Numbered from the stretch's first letter, positions 24,101 to 29,100 are shown. The stretch is DNA of 64,000 bases from Lepidonotus clava (GCA_936440205.1 OW387134.1:19012908-19076907), one strand, 5' to 3'. Numbers and translations: made by a program. Notes: generated by a model not told the origin, from the letters alone.

Positions 24101-25911
24101 TTAACACTTACCTTGTCATTTTATGAACGGGTTCTACTAACCTTGAGCTTCAAGATGTGGAAATCAACTCAATGAATAATTTCACTGTGAATTTGTGTTG
24201 AAACCGGATCTACAAATCTATTGATACTGTGTTGAATGTACCACGAGAGTCAAGGCCACCCCACCATGGTTTAACAAATATATCCAATCATCAAAATTGG
24301 GAGTTCATTATATTCATTTGGTTTGAGCTATGTCGTCCACCTCCTTAAACTCAAACACCTGACCGCCGTCGAATGTACTAATGGCTTAGTACTTTTAATA
24401 TATTGTCATGGTATATAATCCAACAAGGATCAGGCTTAGCAAGTCTACTTCTAGTCTAAATATCTTGCGCTCCTAGCGCCACCTGTTAACCAGTATAAAA
24501 GGTGTTGCAAGGTAGAGAGCGAGCAGTTAGTGGTTAGCAGTCACTAAAGTTTAGTAGGTTTAGCCAAGGAGTTATACTTGGAGTAAGTTCATCGGCTCCG
24601 TGTAACAGACTGGAGTTTACCAATACCCATTACCTCGGACATAGGATTGTGATAGAGCTGAATACTAGAATGGTCTAGAAGGTGTTGGAGCAACTCGTGT
24701 TCTAAATGTGGTTGATTGCTGATAGGAGATGGGAGGTGGACTGATGAAGACTTATACATGGTGGCTTTGACTCAGGATGAGATGTTTATTGAATAAAAAA
24801 CCCTTTCATATTAAGAAGCTCCCTCATCGTTCATTTCTTTTGAACTATTGGGAAGTGAACGGACAAACTTTAAACGCAGTCTGAATTACTCAGGCATTCT
24901 GGAATAAACACTCATGAAGACTTGGATATACACGAACCTTACGCAGTCTTAAATCAAACATTAACAATAGTTCAATGTCACTTTTCCCGAGAATATACAA
25001 TTTAATTCCGACATTTCTTCAAAGTCAGATTTTGGCCTTTTAGAAATTTTTCCTACATATAAAACCAATTATTTCACATAGAGTGTAACTACCCATGGTA
25101 GTATAAAAGCTTAAATGGATATCCAACGTGTGGTTTGCCTAAAATTAACTCCCAAACTTTGACAAATTTGTTATTTTTCTCAATTTTCTCCAATTTTCAT
25201 TAGTCAATATCTTTATTTCTAATTGACATAAATATGTCATTTTTGGTATCTTCTTAATCAGAATTTTGTTTTCTATTCATTCCTATTGAGTACATTTTGA
25301 TTGTAGTGATATAAATTTTGAAGATCATTTGGGTACTAGGCCAAAAAAGGTGTGAAACTGCAGTCTCAAACCTCACACTCTCCAAGCAGGTGTGGCAAAA
25401 ACCTTTACTCTTGGCTATACCTGGAGAGCTATCCGAGACAAGGAAAATCTAGAAACAACACAAGTTTCCTATCTATGTTATATATGTCTATGGGTAGGCG
25501 TTTCAGAAACTGGTCGACGTCTACGGCAAAATTCAAAAAAACAGAAAATTACGGCTTAGAGTCTCTAGCTCCGTGGATTCTGAGCTGTGTACGACGTATG
25601 GAGTAGAGAGCAAACATTTGGCTACACTCAGCCTGAGGCAGGCTGCGTAGGGCTGTACTACAACTTCTACTGTTCTAGAACTAGAAGGCTGGATGAACAA
25701 GGAAAACAACATCAGTGTCAGTGACACGTCATCTTTAGTACGGAGTTGCAGAACTTGTTTGGATATAAGGCACCAAAATATGAACATACCTGCATGTAGT
25801 CTTTCCAACTCCACCTTTCCCTCCGACAAAAATCCATTTTAGAGAGCTCTGATTGATAATATTCTGTAAATTTGGATCCAGTGGAGCAAGGTCAGGTTGT
25901 GCAGCCGCCAT
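165..25911 (-). CDS. GET3: GET3/ASNA1 tail-anchored protein targeting ATPase, 3' end off window
   Basis: Cytosolic ATPase that carries tail-anchored membrane proteins to the ER (GET/TRC40 pathway). Minus-strand exons, each bounded by AG/GT: 25790-25911, 2131-2278, 1453-1510, 1119-1209, 633-783, 165-272. They join in phase to 226 codons. The start codon at 25911-25909 opens [10 protein letters not shown]. The P-loop [10 protein letters not shown] is at residues 30-39 and is followed directly by the exon 1/2 junction. Switch I DPAHN is at 61-65 and switch II DTAPTGH at 153-159. [11 protein letters not shown] and GDMNADQ-like blocks (here IQDMNADQM) match animal GET3. About 120 C-terminal residues, including the zinc-binding CXXC, should lie left of position 1. 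Intron 1 is about 23.5 kb because of nested mobile elements; the other introns are 0.4-0.7 kb. Identity is certain from the motifs; exon edges are read by eye. Confidence 0.95.
2279..3586. other. GET3 intron 1, distal part outside the mobile elements
   Basis: Non-coding intron sequence between GET3 exon 2 and the fold-back element. I see no gene. It holds an RFX-like X-box palindrome at 2940-2953, a C-rich patch near 2898-2935, and, from about 3460, a diverged outer extension of the fold-back inverted repeat. Short ORFs in this stretch show no recognisable motif. Confidence 0.6.
2940..2953. promoter_or_regulatory. X-box-like palindrome (possible RFX site)
   Basis: GTTACCATAGTAAC fits the RFX X-box pattern of two half-sites (GTTACC and its inverse) around a 2-bp spacer. 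One extra matching base on each side extends the dyad symmetry. It lies in GET3 intron 1, far from both visible promoters, so function is only a guess and a chance match is possible. Confidence 0.25.
3587..4923. mobile_element. Fold-back element, left arm, spacer and part of right arm
   Basis: A long imperfect palindrome. The left arm (3587-4394) contains two direct copies of a module of about 190 bp (from about 3811 and from about 4203), each with the same run through TTGGATATCCAATTAAGC. A spacer of about 135 bp (4395-4529) follows. The inverted right arm starts near 4530, is broken at 4923 by the LTR element, and resumes at 24979. The outer end begins GCCACACCTGCTTG. No ORF is seen, so this is a non-autonomous fold-back/MITE-like DNA transposon. 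More diverged inverted similarity continues outward to about 3460. Superfamily not identified and host target duplication not resolved. Confidence 0.8.
4920..4923. repeat. Target-site duplication, left copy (ATGT)
   Basis: ATGT directly precedes the 5' LTR. The same four bases follow the 3' LTR at 24975-24978. The undisturbed fold-back copies carry this tetranucleotide once in the same context, which confirms a 4-bp duplication as in gypsy/errantivirus-type integration. Confidence 0.9.
4924..5524 (+). repeat. 5' LTR (601 bp)
   Basis: Starts TGTACTAATGGCTTAGTAC, which holds a 7-bp inverted repeat around a 4-base loop, and ends GTTCA. TATAAAA lies at 5044-5050 and a polyadenylation signal AATAAA at 5342-5347, giving a plausible U3-R-U5 order. 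It matches 24374-24974 at a constant offset of 19,450 along its whole length. Confidence 0.95.
5527..5542 (+). promoter_or_regulatory. Candidate primer-binding site
   Basis: TGGTGGAGATTACCCG begins two bases after the 5' LTR, where Ty3/gypsy elements pair with a tRNA 3' end; the leading TGG is the complement of CCA. I could not assign the tRNA. Confidence 0.5.
5575..8955 (+). CDS. Gag polyprotein of the LTR element
   Basis: Structural protein ORF; the frame is open from 5554 and its first ATG is at 5575. Residue numbers count from 5554. The N-terminal half is polar, with an acidic run near 345-360 ([16 protein letters not shown]). Residues about 450-790 are rich in Pro, Asn, Gln and Gly, with internal tandem repeats ([16 protein letters not shown]) and collagen-like PPGPPG runs. 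A Retrotrans_gag-type capsid domain lies at about 805-960 ([19 protein letters not shown], then [14 protein letters not shown]). A zinc-knuckle variant of spacing C-X2-H-X4-H-X4-C is at C1090, H1093, H1098 and C1103. The capsid and knuckle identify gag. The roughly 800-residue leader is far longer than in typical gypsy Gag and its role is unknown. Confidence 0.9.
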   Translation: MSATGDFEASSNPKPQSLRPAGHDVSTSYTGNVENRHLVGNPLDGEAQRQEVAARPKQLCPEGAQNYQTRGKGKPFPWHLGSKDRPVLDEGLETLTHSGRVEGKNRLTEYQQYWNPGYVPPTDHETGTSSRSTCESDVNNPWCNQSVPYRLLPAAGGESEQEVSNEDNLFSSGNLKQRQNTADNSSPSGGKRPENPVILPDGSSLTYPLPQRLEFISHPLVTPTHPNPGASIPYSTVAKGKTVGGDRGVGREAEGNSEKVGNLQPYRLTYGVETNLDQAGKRAEARAFDPAEILKQWADSSPEKHIDLERLSDQDSEENVTLKAQDFNTLTHELYEEYEDEYEEENSETEQAAADVRGGSPDRKLAREDKSTSSSYELITEDVLDTGKKAKLESEDEISVEEIPVKEQWDDHDIQNLHENNMAEGGVPLMDLVEEREDRDQRQQPGEGGAGGVDLGAGHPNRGMDPGGPQQNNGNGQILIQQPGRGVQAGGGIDLGPIQQHILYPFIRQAMAAPNQQAQGGQGNQANPPLNQQVQGGQNDQANPQGLIPPLNQQVQGGQDNQANPQGPNPPQNLLNNPPQNLLNNPPQNLINNPPPNQPNLGINPGGLRQPGEGGNGGANPGIQQPNPGVNLGGLQQNDGGGQPGQQPGRAVPAGGGVDQNLLPHLLQAMALAANLNAGRGRADNQQGQQAPAGQNNQANPPGPNNPPPNQNNNPFLNQYNNPPNPPGPPGPPGQNNPPNPPNPPPPGPPGPPGPPGPPGQNNPPNPPNQPNIWEILPQLGLALGQTPAPVRETTHSGHQRGPNIRLPWFSGKEDEQIEKYFRELKRLKAIYDWSDAHLLNMALLGLKGRADDWAGELAGSEKDSFEKLEAQMTKIFGDRRAKWQKHAEFCGLKQGKDQSVIEFAGVLKQKQVKAEASESMMLAVFLEGLKQGVARQVAILDPKSFTEAVDCATRLESLDKGKGGTKISNAVSELAGSQESEETAALNSISERFGVVLARLEAAPWFQKPKPGQSGTPQSGGNFKQQGYERKDRYENQKGERNSDQKPKSNIAPNREADKGKNLPTQQKVERPRLPFDESKFCIIHQQHGHSTEACLWLKNRLREKPPRIYKDSKASGTEQKNQGN
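8994..13235 (+). CDS. Pol polyprotein: protease, RT, RNase H, integrase
   Basis: Open frame of 1413 codons just after gag and in a different frame. It has no obvious initiator of its own, so it is probably made as a Gag-Pol product by recoding, as in Ty3/gypsy relatives; the mechanism is not shown here. Domains in order: aspartic protease (DTGAS at 31-35); reverse transcriptase with YLDD at 478-481; RNase H ([12 protein letters not shown], then TVTDHKPL-like IVTDHKPL); integrase with an HHCC zinc domain (HVGIS ... CETCSLRRR) and DDE core D930, D990, E1026 with D35E spacing; then a GPY/F-type module (YTGPFRV ... SKLKP). A C-terminal tail of about 200 residues carries a basic run [10 protein letters not shown] and ends near [11 protein letters not shown]. 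Confidence 0.95.
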   Translation: MDGPARREIGDEAFFLTLRFDDQKEVRSLVDTGASDCFMSTHCKRQIPKQCILDEWKVSKGNISLADNSSQVILEQIRCKFSIQGSVVCYDFNIVDDLCHLIVIGRNLLTVLRSDLSLPGAKIEVFCGNPIVSKETVKIPPGNECIIPVTTREPLGLDSPVAYCAPAVTAPVLVEGCVNTVGSQWWIKVMNPLDEMQEITPQEVLAFAEECAVPEVNQNQIEEFLDLCYLTKTETPMSICRISVEVMKDAVQMESQTSEEKSRGKMDENVSKIDLTESCLNEEQQVRFRQMLNNNRNALAFSMEELGHCEIAPMRIIVDESQGVISSRPYRYSPQKMDIIDEQVRQLIDIGVIEPSESAWRSPLVVVQKKDGEPRLCTDFRMLNQVTFKDKFPMPTARSLFLYMAYKKPTMWTALDLLSGYHQCVIEEDSRKYTAFETPMGVYQYKRVPFGLVGAPWQFTKVMAIALKGLIPRTCLAYLDDVIVYDTTFEEHLASVEVVLQALARANLKLKPSKCEWCRSEINFLGHVVNAEGVATQRVTTEKITAFNRPHNVKTIKSFLGLCNYYRPFVPNFADLAKPLNRLLKKEVYFEWTEACEEAFQQLKKLLTSPPLLIHPDIGGHFYLLTDASDAACGAAVCHKLDEIYRPVAFWGCTLRDAELNYSVTEKEALAVIKGIKNYEDMLQGAKITIVTDHKPLIPLLQSAYKAPSARLRRWALALSDFDFEIIYEPGATHFLPDYLSRVYHEHVPGEEYEPAVGCELFEAEVQDEELSVATVLNAQLQDAECAQLIDYLQDGDLPTDPLEARRIMDQADFVGMVAPGVLCRFNVKRYNKHQDQLVRLKPRMIVPGKLIPKVLRLLHNDILAGGHVGISNLTTKISDKFYWRNMNADIVDYVKACETCSLRRRAPHFKALAKSWERPTRPFEVVQCDFIGPLKRARDGSKYIMTFIDLLTGWPEAFTTKDSTAQTAANCFLTGIVCRYGRVNRLHTDRGAAFLSGLFREITTRLACKQTFTTGRMPTGNARVERLHKTIENLIAYYIPDDHCNWIDLLPIALWTVRSTISVRSGYSPHTLLFGRDPISMGMPEQGTIPETLNDCEFFMQTKDNIAMFRNMAERVVQNYEKDLRLRIDERARPTQMYEGDMVYMYDPLASENKASKFSNRYTGPFRVIETKGDHLVRLVSLKTGKQVPHLVNISKLKPAHGPWSPAVPHNIPKMVREAKITNSKGADPDRNPELHHTPTGEIAEEDGEIRGAETENSTGTTGPREHDAVPMTRKVPTQKPGPSPTDLAETDGQITDGQGTSTDTALSTNLSFVPNKAACERGTAGANGQRKRKRAKRRGKSQPLEGRSPPGNNKPIKLPCGDVPTLNTSEQSPEKTVKDYVPTKGGYNLRRNRRPNYVALSNGGESDDMDD
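13236..13896 (+). other. Pol to ORF3 spacer in the LTR element
   Basis: A GC-rich 660-bp spacer. Short ORFs here show no recognisable domain and I do not call a gene. It could hold leader or splice signals for the downstream ORFs. Confidence 0.4.
13897..14868 (+). CDS. Unknown basic, proline-rich ORF between pol and env
   Basis: 323 codons from an ATG. The N-terminal third is Arg/Lys-rich with nuclear-localisation-like runs ([20 protein letters not shown]). Residues about 105-165 are helix-like around [22 protein letters not shown]. The rest is Pro/Ser/Thr-rich and low in complexity. No family recognised. It lies where some complex retroviruses keep regulatory genes, but function is not shown. 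The second half overlaps another ATG-started ORF in a different frame (14397-14966), so this region is either dual-coding or only one frame is used. Confidence 0.5.
   Translation: MKEKTVEKESARKQPAQTLRRWSWPGRGGVRPDSTDAGIARKKPRTPARRPTRTTTSGAKRSAKSAPAKKKTADKDFYNLSEVSDSEPEPRLTALAKPVQKEEAANQPVQIQAGWFWDLTQPLFQLFETVDEIRRTVGLDVPKSNKQLAEIKTQVAPFIQRTTQNSKCVKESTSLQTTRGGQPLPTLERRSGREQLTVAAPGLKVEVAPVQHAPTPPVGNGPAGAPLLHHLQPADPACLDLSSLTTSCSANPSPLLWNQQQWTPTSQPGGPLWPSPLPTTNPPQVPNPYPSSQPSYDPTGAVSDWNLLGQDPSEQCAPRPANV
14397..14966 (+). CDS. Overlapping Arg-rich ORF between pol and env
   Basis: 189 codons from an ATG, overlapping the 13897 ORF in another frame. It has an arginine-rich stretch ([18 protein letters not shown], about residues 29-46) followed by a leucine-spaced segment ([14 protein letters not shown], about 71-84). 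That order resembles the RNA-binding plus export-signal layout of Rev/Rex-type retroviral proteins. The likeness is compositional only. The C-terminal part, with [15 protein letters not shown], looks like ordinary folded protein. Start, expression and function are unproven. Confidence 0.4.
   Translation: MRQGKYQPTNNTRRPTSAHSGKAIRKGTANRRRSRTKSGGSTRSTRANPTGGERAGGSSPPPPLTACGPRLFRLEQLDNELQRQSLTTAMEPAAVDANQPAGGPTVAEPTPNDKPTAGTEPIPLEPTVVRSNGGRFGLEPTRPRPLRAMRPSSCERMRGLRITVTRDESGIIRRVVNDNGQNLYEHVPN
15116..17875 (+). CDS. Env-like membrane fusion glycoprotein (F-like) of the LTR element
   Basis: 919 codons from the ATG in ACAATGAAG. The first 18 residues form a signal peptide ([14 protein letters not shown]). 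A furin-type RVKR site is at 147-150, followed by a long heptad-patterned helical region (about 180-300) and a Cys-rich segment (about 420-530, [10 protein letters not shown] onward). A membrane span lies at about 635-656. This order matches Env of gypsy/errantiviruses and the related baculovirus F proteins, which that family expresses from a spliced mRNA. Unusual here: a second strongly hydrophobic span at about 707-728 ([20 protein letters not shown]), then some 190 further residues ending in a Thr/Ser/Pro-rich tail. Family assignment rests on layout and general resemblance, not on an alignment. Confidence 0.8.
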   Translation: MKWLVLFVLAIIGGIRGVHNDSNPPEGLAPNAEVIALEQYGVVLKPGKLMSTADITHVRQGFLITIPRRRSFNKATFGQVCHRYLQGGDALDRACYHIRSLVNWMDQTSQALKGRYREVLNETLSSLIKNTQQDLQNQESELKSGGRVKRMKKLPTMLDDPGWPTFPLPTSWNQGLAADVKYNRELIRVLQESSNQMIEDLALMNEKHDEAVEKINHVVIGLLDNLRSLNKAHNTTRRRMKLVQHKVDWMELYLNMIPVALEDKLGEMVYLQLMVEQTRVFRKGVQRLTRGQLTMDLVPRQYMVGAVQEVNRYLKGIHPRFHVAFTDPSFYYENSQPSFKFNETTQELIVYVRVPVVADEHLFRVYEVLTFPVPVTVRGRLKKDALQIVNLPKSVAMSMSRQYYVPLASGSWSGCYGQTITLCKDLPYMKKITDNTCTAALLRRDDLAIREKCELDYLLEADFGEMAVYLDDGDMLVVSADTRGQMICRNQPAVGVNIENYARVQVECDCAFQTQGAWIPYSLRNCDRHTRITTVVYPHNDLLEAASRVKGWDMNFTTSKNEPTMLESDPIPETIRKDLLEIEESLKAKIPVTSLAKRIQKHRKDLAKGIKKATDRYEVEKHAPWFSIGNFGGGFGLLTIFCIVVAVTIIGCILWKCWRNHQGKAALAGLTMTLPRAMALETADPEKLLHREKALTGCPDATANPTAVAVLAILLAVLVIAIVVLVWRKWRNIRRKTVDGLYVQFANPHMIETIFLGELAMPSDHTYTEGYVLIRDLLVTQLCLKYTLTVTWGAQLMGAATRPGQHPSKVPLPDTLRVSKKLARLMMSNLKYNTRARLLRYSSGLATPVPMGVPRLIDAGWSDIGADWPQPVMGHGTMPNAPPRSTTPTSTTTGTGSARKTIRPGTSEIDPGTVYEVII
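17876..21782 (+). other. First part of the 3' tail of the LTR element, non-coding
   Basis: About 3.9 kb after env with no convincing ORF in either direction. It holds a 21-nt A tract in a short palindrome (19818-19856), two copies of GACCGCCGTCG (19366-19376 and 19411-19421; a third abuts the 3' LTR), and repeated short phrases such as CTAATGAGGA (about 19941 and 19999). It may carry transcript 3' ends or regulatory RNA, but nothing here proves that. Confidence 0.5.
19818..19856. repeat. Poly-A tract in a short inverted repeat
   Basis: Twenty-one A residues (19827-19847) lie between CTGCATAT and its inverse ATATGCAG, within the 3' tail of the LTR element. It could be a captured poly-A end or a simple slippage tract. 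Confidence 0.6.
21783..22257. other. Ambiguous open region in the 3' tail (both strands open)
   Basis: Both strands are open here. The minus strand has an ATG-started frame of 139 codons (22202 to 21783). The plus strand has a 132-codon frame (21859-22257) that is Arg-rich near its C-terminus but has no ATG at its start. Neither shows a known domain. The minus frame lies 227 nt downstream of the clearer antisense ORF and could belong with it. One of the two is probably a shadow; I cannot say which. Confidence 0.25.
22429..23070 (-). CDS. Antisense ORF of the LTR element, possibly SGNH-hydrolase-like
   Basis: 213 codons on the strand opposite gag-pol-env, from an ATG in good context (GAGGATGG). 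The composition looks like a globular alpha/beta protein: hydrophobic strands ([43 protein letters not shown]) alternate with amphipathic helices ([17 protein letters not shown]), and it ends [20 protein letters not shown]. That layout, and the D-G-x-x-P followed by an Arg/Trp helix near the C-terminus, recalls SGNH/GDSL-like domains found in some retroelement proteins. The resemblance is weak and unaligned, so function stays open. It has the same sense as GET3 transcription. Confidence 0.5.
   Translation of the reverse strand: MVRVAIFCSNREGGIEAYPDIILAGSDKSLVVFSCVDATTAELAGYAFAHHVMYPEDVLVVMCNLLDILTWDQDLELYIPLFINVDAASKFYAELLNRAHLNINAHPAPATLLFTTPSGFDARRWPLTDSDGSLQKWVNRVVSRISKEVRRTNDWFGVPTADTGRVLHVVKVVADGSMTINDFRELVDGYVPSDRLVRRWARTLGRLVARLPM
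23071..24373. other. Last part of the 3' tail, non-coding
   Basis: AT-rich stretch with no ORF of note. It contains a direct repeat of GTCACCTTATGCACGGGTGT (about 23831 and 23900) and several GTACTAAG words (about 23469, 23809, 23985) that echo the start of the LTR. No clear purine tract precedes 24374. It could include a promoter for the antisense ORF: an AT-rich TTTATAAGA on the minus strand lies near 23255. Confidence 0.4.
24374..24974 (+). repeat. 3' LTR (601 bp)
   Basis: Same length and, by eye, same sequence as the 5' LTR; TATAAAA at 24494-24500 and AATAAA at 24792-24797. The bases just before it do not form the usual purine-rich primer tract. Confidence 0.95.
24975..24978. repeat. Target-site duplication, right copy (ATGT)
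   Basis: Right copy of the 4-bp duplication flanking the LTR element, paired with 4920-4923. Confidence 0.9.
24979..25396. mobile_element. Fold-back element, rest of right arm
   Basis: Continues the right arm interrupted by the LTR element: reading from 4919 straight into 24979 restores the repeat seen intact at 4009-3990 on the other strand. It ends CAAGCAGGTGTGGC, the inverse of the left end. Without the LTR insertion the fold-back totals about 1.75 kb. Diverged inverted similarity to the left flank extends to about 25500. Confidence 0.8.
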
Positions 25912-26123
25912 CTTTTCGCTTTCAATTCTGTACTTAGTTTCGTAAAATTATTTTGTTTGGCTCAATTTTAAAACATATGATTTGTTATATTCTTCATAGA
26001 AAATATTATTGTAGTTATAATCAGGATATAATTATATAAAGTTTTAAGTTGTTACCAAAATACAGGGTGTTTTCTAAATACGAAAATATATTTACCATGT
26101 TTGTTTACATCCACTTTTCCAAA
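25912..26123. promoter_or_regulatory. Shared GET3/HECTD3 bidirectional promoter region
   Basis: Only 212 bp separate the GET3 start codon (minus) from the HECTD3 start codon (plus). The spacing is typical of head-to-head housekeeping pairs that share one promoter. The interval is AT-rich and has no strong TATA box in a clear position. Transcription start sites are not known. Confidence 0.7.
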
Positions 26124-29100
26124 ATGGCGATGGAGCTTAAACTTCCTAGGAGAAGACTTGCAAGGATACGCTGTATCCAGGACTGTATTGAATGCTTTAA
26201 ATGTAATCGACCAATGCCAAAGTCTATATGTTATGTCCCAGCACGCGTAGAATACAAGGTGACCAGCAACGCAAAGGTGACATTCTTCAAAGAACCCAAG
26301 AAACAGGCTGGAAAAGTAGCCAGTCACAACTGCCCAGTTGATGCTCGAATCGTCGCCTCGGGTGAAGAGCTCTGCAACGCTGATGGGCAGTGGGTGAACG
26401 CGCTCTCGGTGAGTTGCATTACATTTTCATGGATTTATCTCAAATGTAGATTGTATTGGGGAACTCGGGCCGTTTTTGTGTGCAACAATACAGGGCTCAC
26501 AGAATTTTGAAATGAATTATAAGTATTGTATTGCACAAGACTCTGTCAAGACATAGAGATACATAAGATTATGTATGTCTATGGTCAAGACAAGAGCTAG
26601 AAAAAATCATGTAGAGTAGATCTAGATCTAAAAATAAAATCATAAAAATGGTTGATATGCATGCACTATCTTGATGCATACAGTTGAAAAATGATGCATC
26701 CTGCTTCAGAATCATGCATCCCGGGTGCAGGGTGCACCCATAATTCCAGACACTGCTATAGCAGAATGTGCAAGACGGGCCTTAAATTTGATATCTCTTA
26801 GACAGGTGTGTGTCATATCCTTATCTATGTTAGGAAAGTCCTTAGTTACGGTCATGCATGGGTGACTGTAACTAAGACCAGAGGGGGACAGATCAGGTTA
26901 GAGATAAGGACTGACCAATCAGAGCCAGATAAAACTCTCCCCCTTGGGGTTGCTAAGCAACTCTAGCCAGGAATTCCCCCTACCCTGTCCTTGAGAATAT
27001 GGGGAAGAACTCAGTCCAGGAGAACTCGGTCCGTTGCAGATCTCAGTCCATCAGTAAACATGTTATTTACTTTACTGAAAACAATCTTTATTTATTCATA
27101 GGCTATATATTTTTTAATAGTAGAACGTCACCTGTCAATACTTTCCTGACACCCTGAACGTAGCTCTAAGTTATAGATTTATTAATCTATTGATTGAATT
27201 GTGATGTTCTCTGCGGAGAACACTTGTGGTTTCCCAACGGAGATATTAATATTCTCTACGGTCCGTGTCTGAATCATGCTTGGTCGGCTGATGCACGAGT
27301 GGGACGGGATTTCACGACACTCGTCCGAACCTGTGGTGGGGTAGCCTGTGGGTGGGTGGTCGAGAGTGTCTCAGAAACGTGCCCTGCTCATAGGGGTCGG
27401 TGGTGGATGCGGTATGGTCAGGGGGGTTGGCTCACGGAAAAAGGGCTAATGAGGCTCTCGTGGGTGCAGAAGCTCAGGGTGGGCCGGCTTCTGGGTGACC
27501 TTCATGAACAATGCACCTAACAGGCATCTCCAACTGCTCACGACACGGACCATGCCCCAAAAAATTAAAAAGGTGGTAGCGTGTAGGCCGAGGTCCCATC
27601 ATCTGATCATCTTACCCGTTAACTTCCTGAGTCCGTATGCCGGACGGATTCGTTCCCATTTTCGTGCAGACGAGTTCGTTCATACATCTCTAAGGCTCTA
27701 TTTTCTTCTAAGTCCTGATCTCCTAACTTAACTGGAACTTGGGTCTAATTCTAATTCGAGTAGGGTATTGCACCCGGTGGCAGGTTTCTTCTAAATCATA
27801 TCATAGATACGATCACCCATAAGCTGAAAAGCATTACCTTGTGCAGTCTGGAAAGAACCCATAAGGGTTGGCCGGACGTTAAACTACCCCAACAAACAAA
27901 AGACCTTCTAACTTCACATCATCAAATAATGCTCCAGTCCCTCCAACAACGGACAATATAGAAGGGGTAACTATAGAAACATCAACGCAATCTGACAGTA
28001 CACAGGATACTGTTAAGTCCCAATTGGTATCCCCAAATGGTGCAAACTTTATTCCACAACAGCCAATGCCAAGAAGCCAGCAACCTCACGCATCTGTAGT
28101 AAAAATGGAGATAACCAACAGTGGTGTATGTTTAAGCGGACCCACAGCCTATCCTTCGAACATGTACGATTGTATTTTTCTTTTTGATGATCTCACGTAT
28201 ACATATGTTGTCTAGGGTTATGGGCGTATCAAGTGTGATTTCCATGGTGCCCATGACCTAGCAAAACAAATCATGGCTGAACACGATCCTTATGTGATGA
28301 GACAGATTCATAAATTGAGCAAAACTAATCCGGACATACTCACCCTGCTAATAAACACGGCTCCCCTTCCTCTTATAGAAGCAAATTTAGATGGTTTTTT
28401 TTGGGAAGGAGGGGGGTGAACCTTTCGAATCTCAAGCTTATCAGGGTCGAACTTGGAAGGGATTCATCCATTTTGGTGAAATGGCTACAAAGTTCAGGGA
28501 TCATAAAATTGAGGAACTCACCAAAAAGTAGGTTCTTAGGTACATAGATTGGACCGGAAGTGCTCCAATTATCTAATGGTTAGGTTGCTGTCACCCACTT
28601 TTTCCACTGTCATCAGTATGATTGTATGATATTACTTGTATATTTATATATGCCCAAATACTAAGCAGCCACTCCAAGGTGTGTATATCACTGCTGTCCA
28701 TTAGAGACAAGCTTGTAGCCCTCTCTATCTTTCATTCATTTTGGGCTATAATTCCATCCCATTCATGTCATCTGAGGCAGCAAATATCATTTCTCAAAAA
28801 TGGTCTTAAAATAATACATATTAATTGTGGAAGTTTGTATAAAAAGATTGATCAAATCAAACAATTATTTTCTAAATTTGATTTCGTGTTCTGCTCAGAA
28901 ACTTGGTTGGAGAGTAGATAAATTAATAACATGGTTGACATACCAGGTATGAATTTGTACCGATAAGACCATTGTACTGCTGACTGGTAATTAATTAGAA
29001 ATGGCACTATACCCAAAAGGGGAACTTATATACGTAGGGTAAAAATGGGATGCTCATATTTCAGTGATTTCTGAATATACAATAATTACTCACGACATAG

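Larger units (their letters stand above)
4924..24974 (+). mobile_element. Env-bearing Ty3/gypsy-type LTR retroelement, about 20 kb
   Basis: A 20,051-bp element bounded by two 601-bp LTRs (TG...CA) with a 4-bp target duplication. Order: LTR, candidate primer-binding site, gag, pol with PR-RT-RNase H-integrase in Ty3/gypsy order, two overlapping small ORFs, Env-like ORF, 6.5-kb tail with antisense ORFs, LTR. The LTRs show no difference by eye, so the insertion is very young. The long ORFs are open and the element looks whole. It sits antisense to GET3 inside intron 1, nested in a fold-back element. At 20 kb it is well above the 5-9 kb usual for errantivirus-like elements; the excess comes from the gag N-terminal extension, the extra ORFs and the tail. 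Confidence 0.95.

Noticed and set aside
27194-27520. 108-codon plus-strand ORF in HECTD3 intron 1
   Set aside because: Composition gives no protein-like pattern and no splice context fits HECTD3; probably chance in a GC-rich patch.
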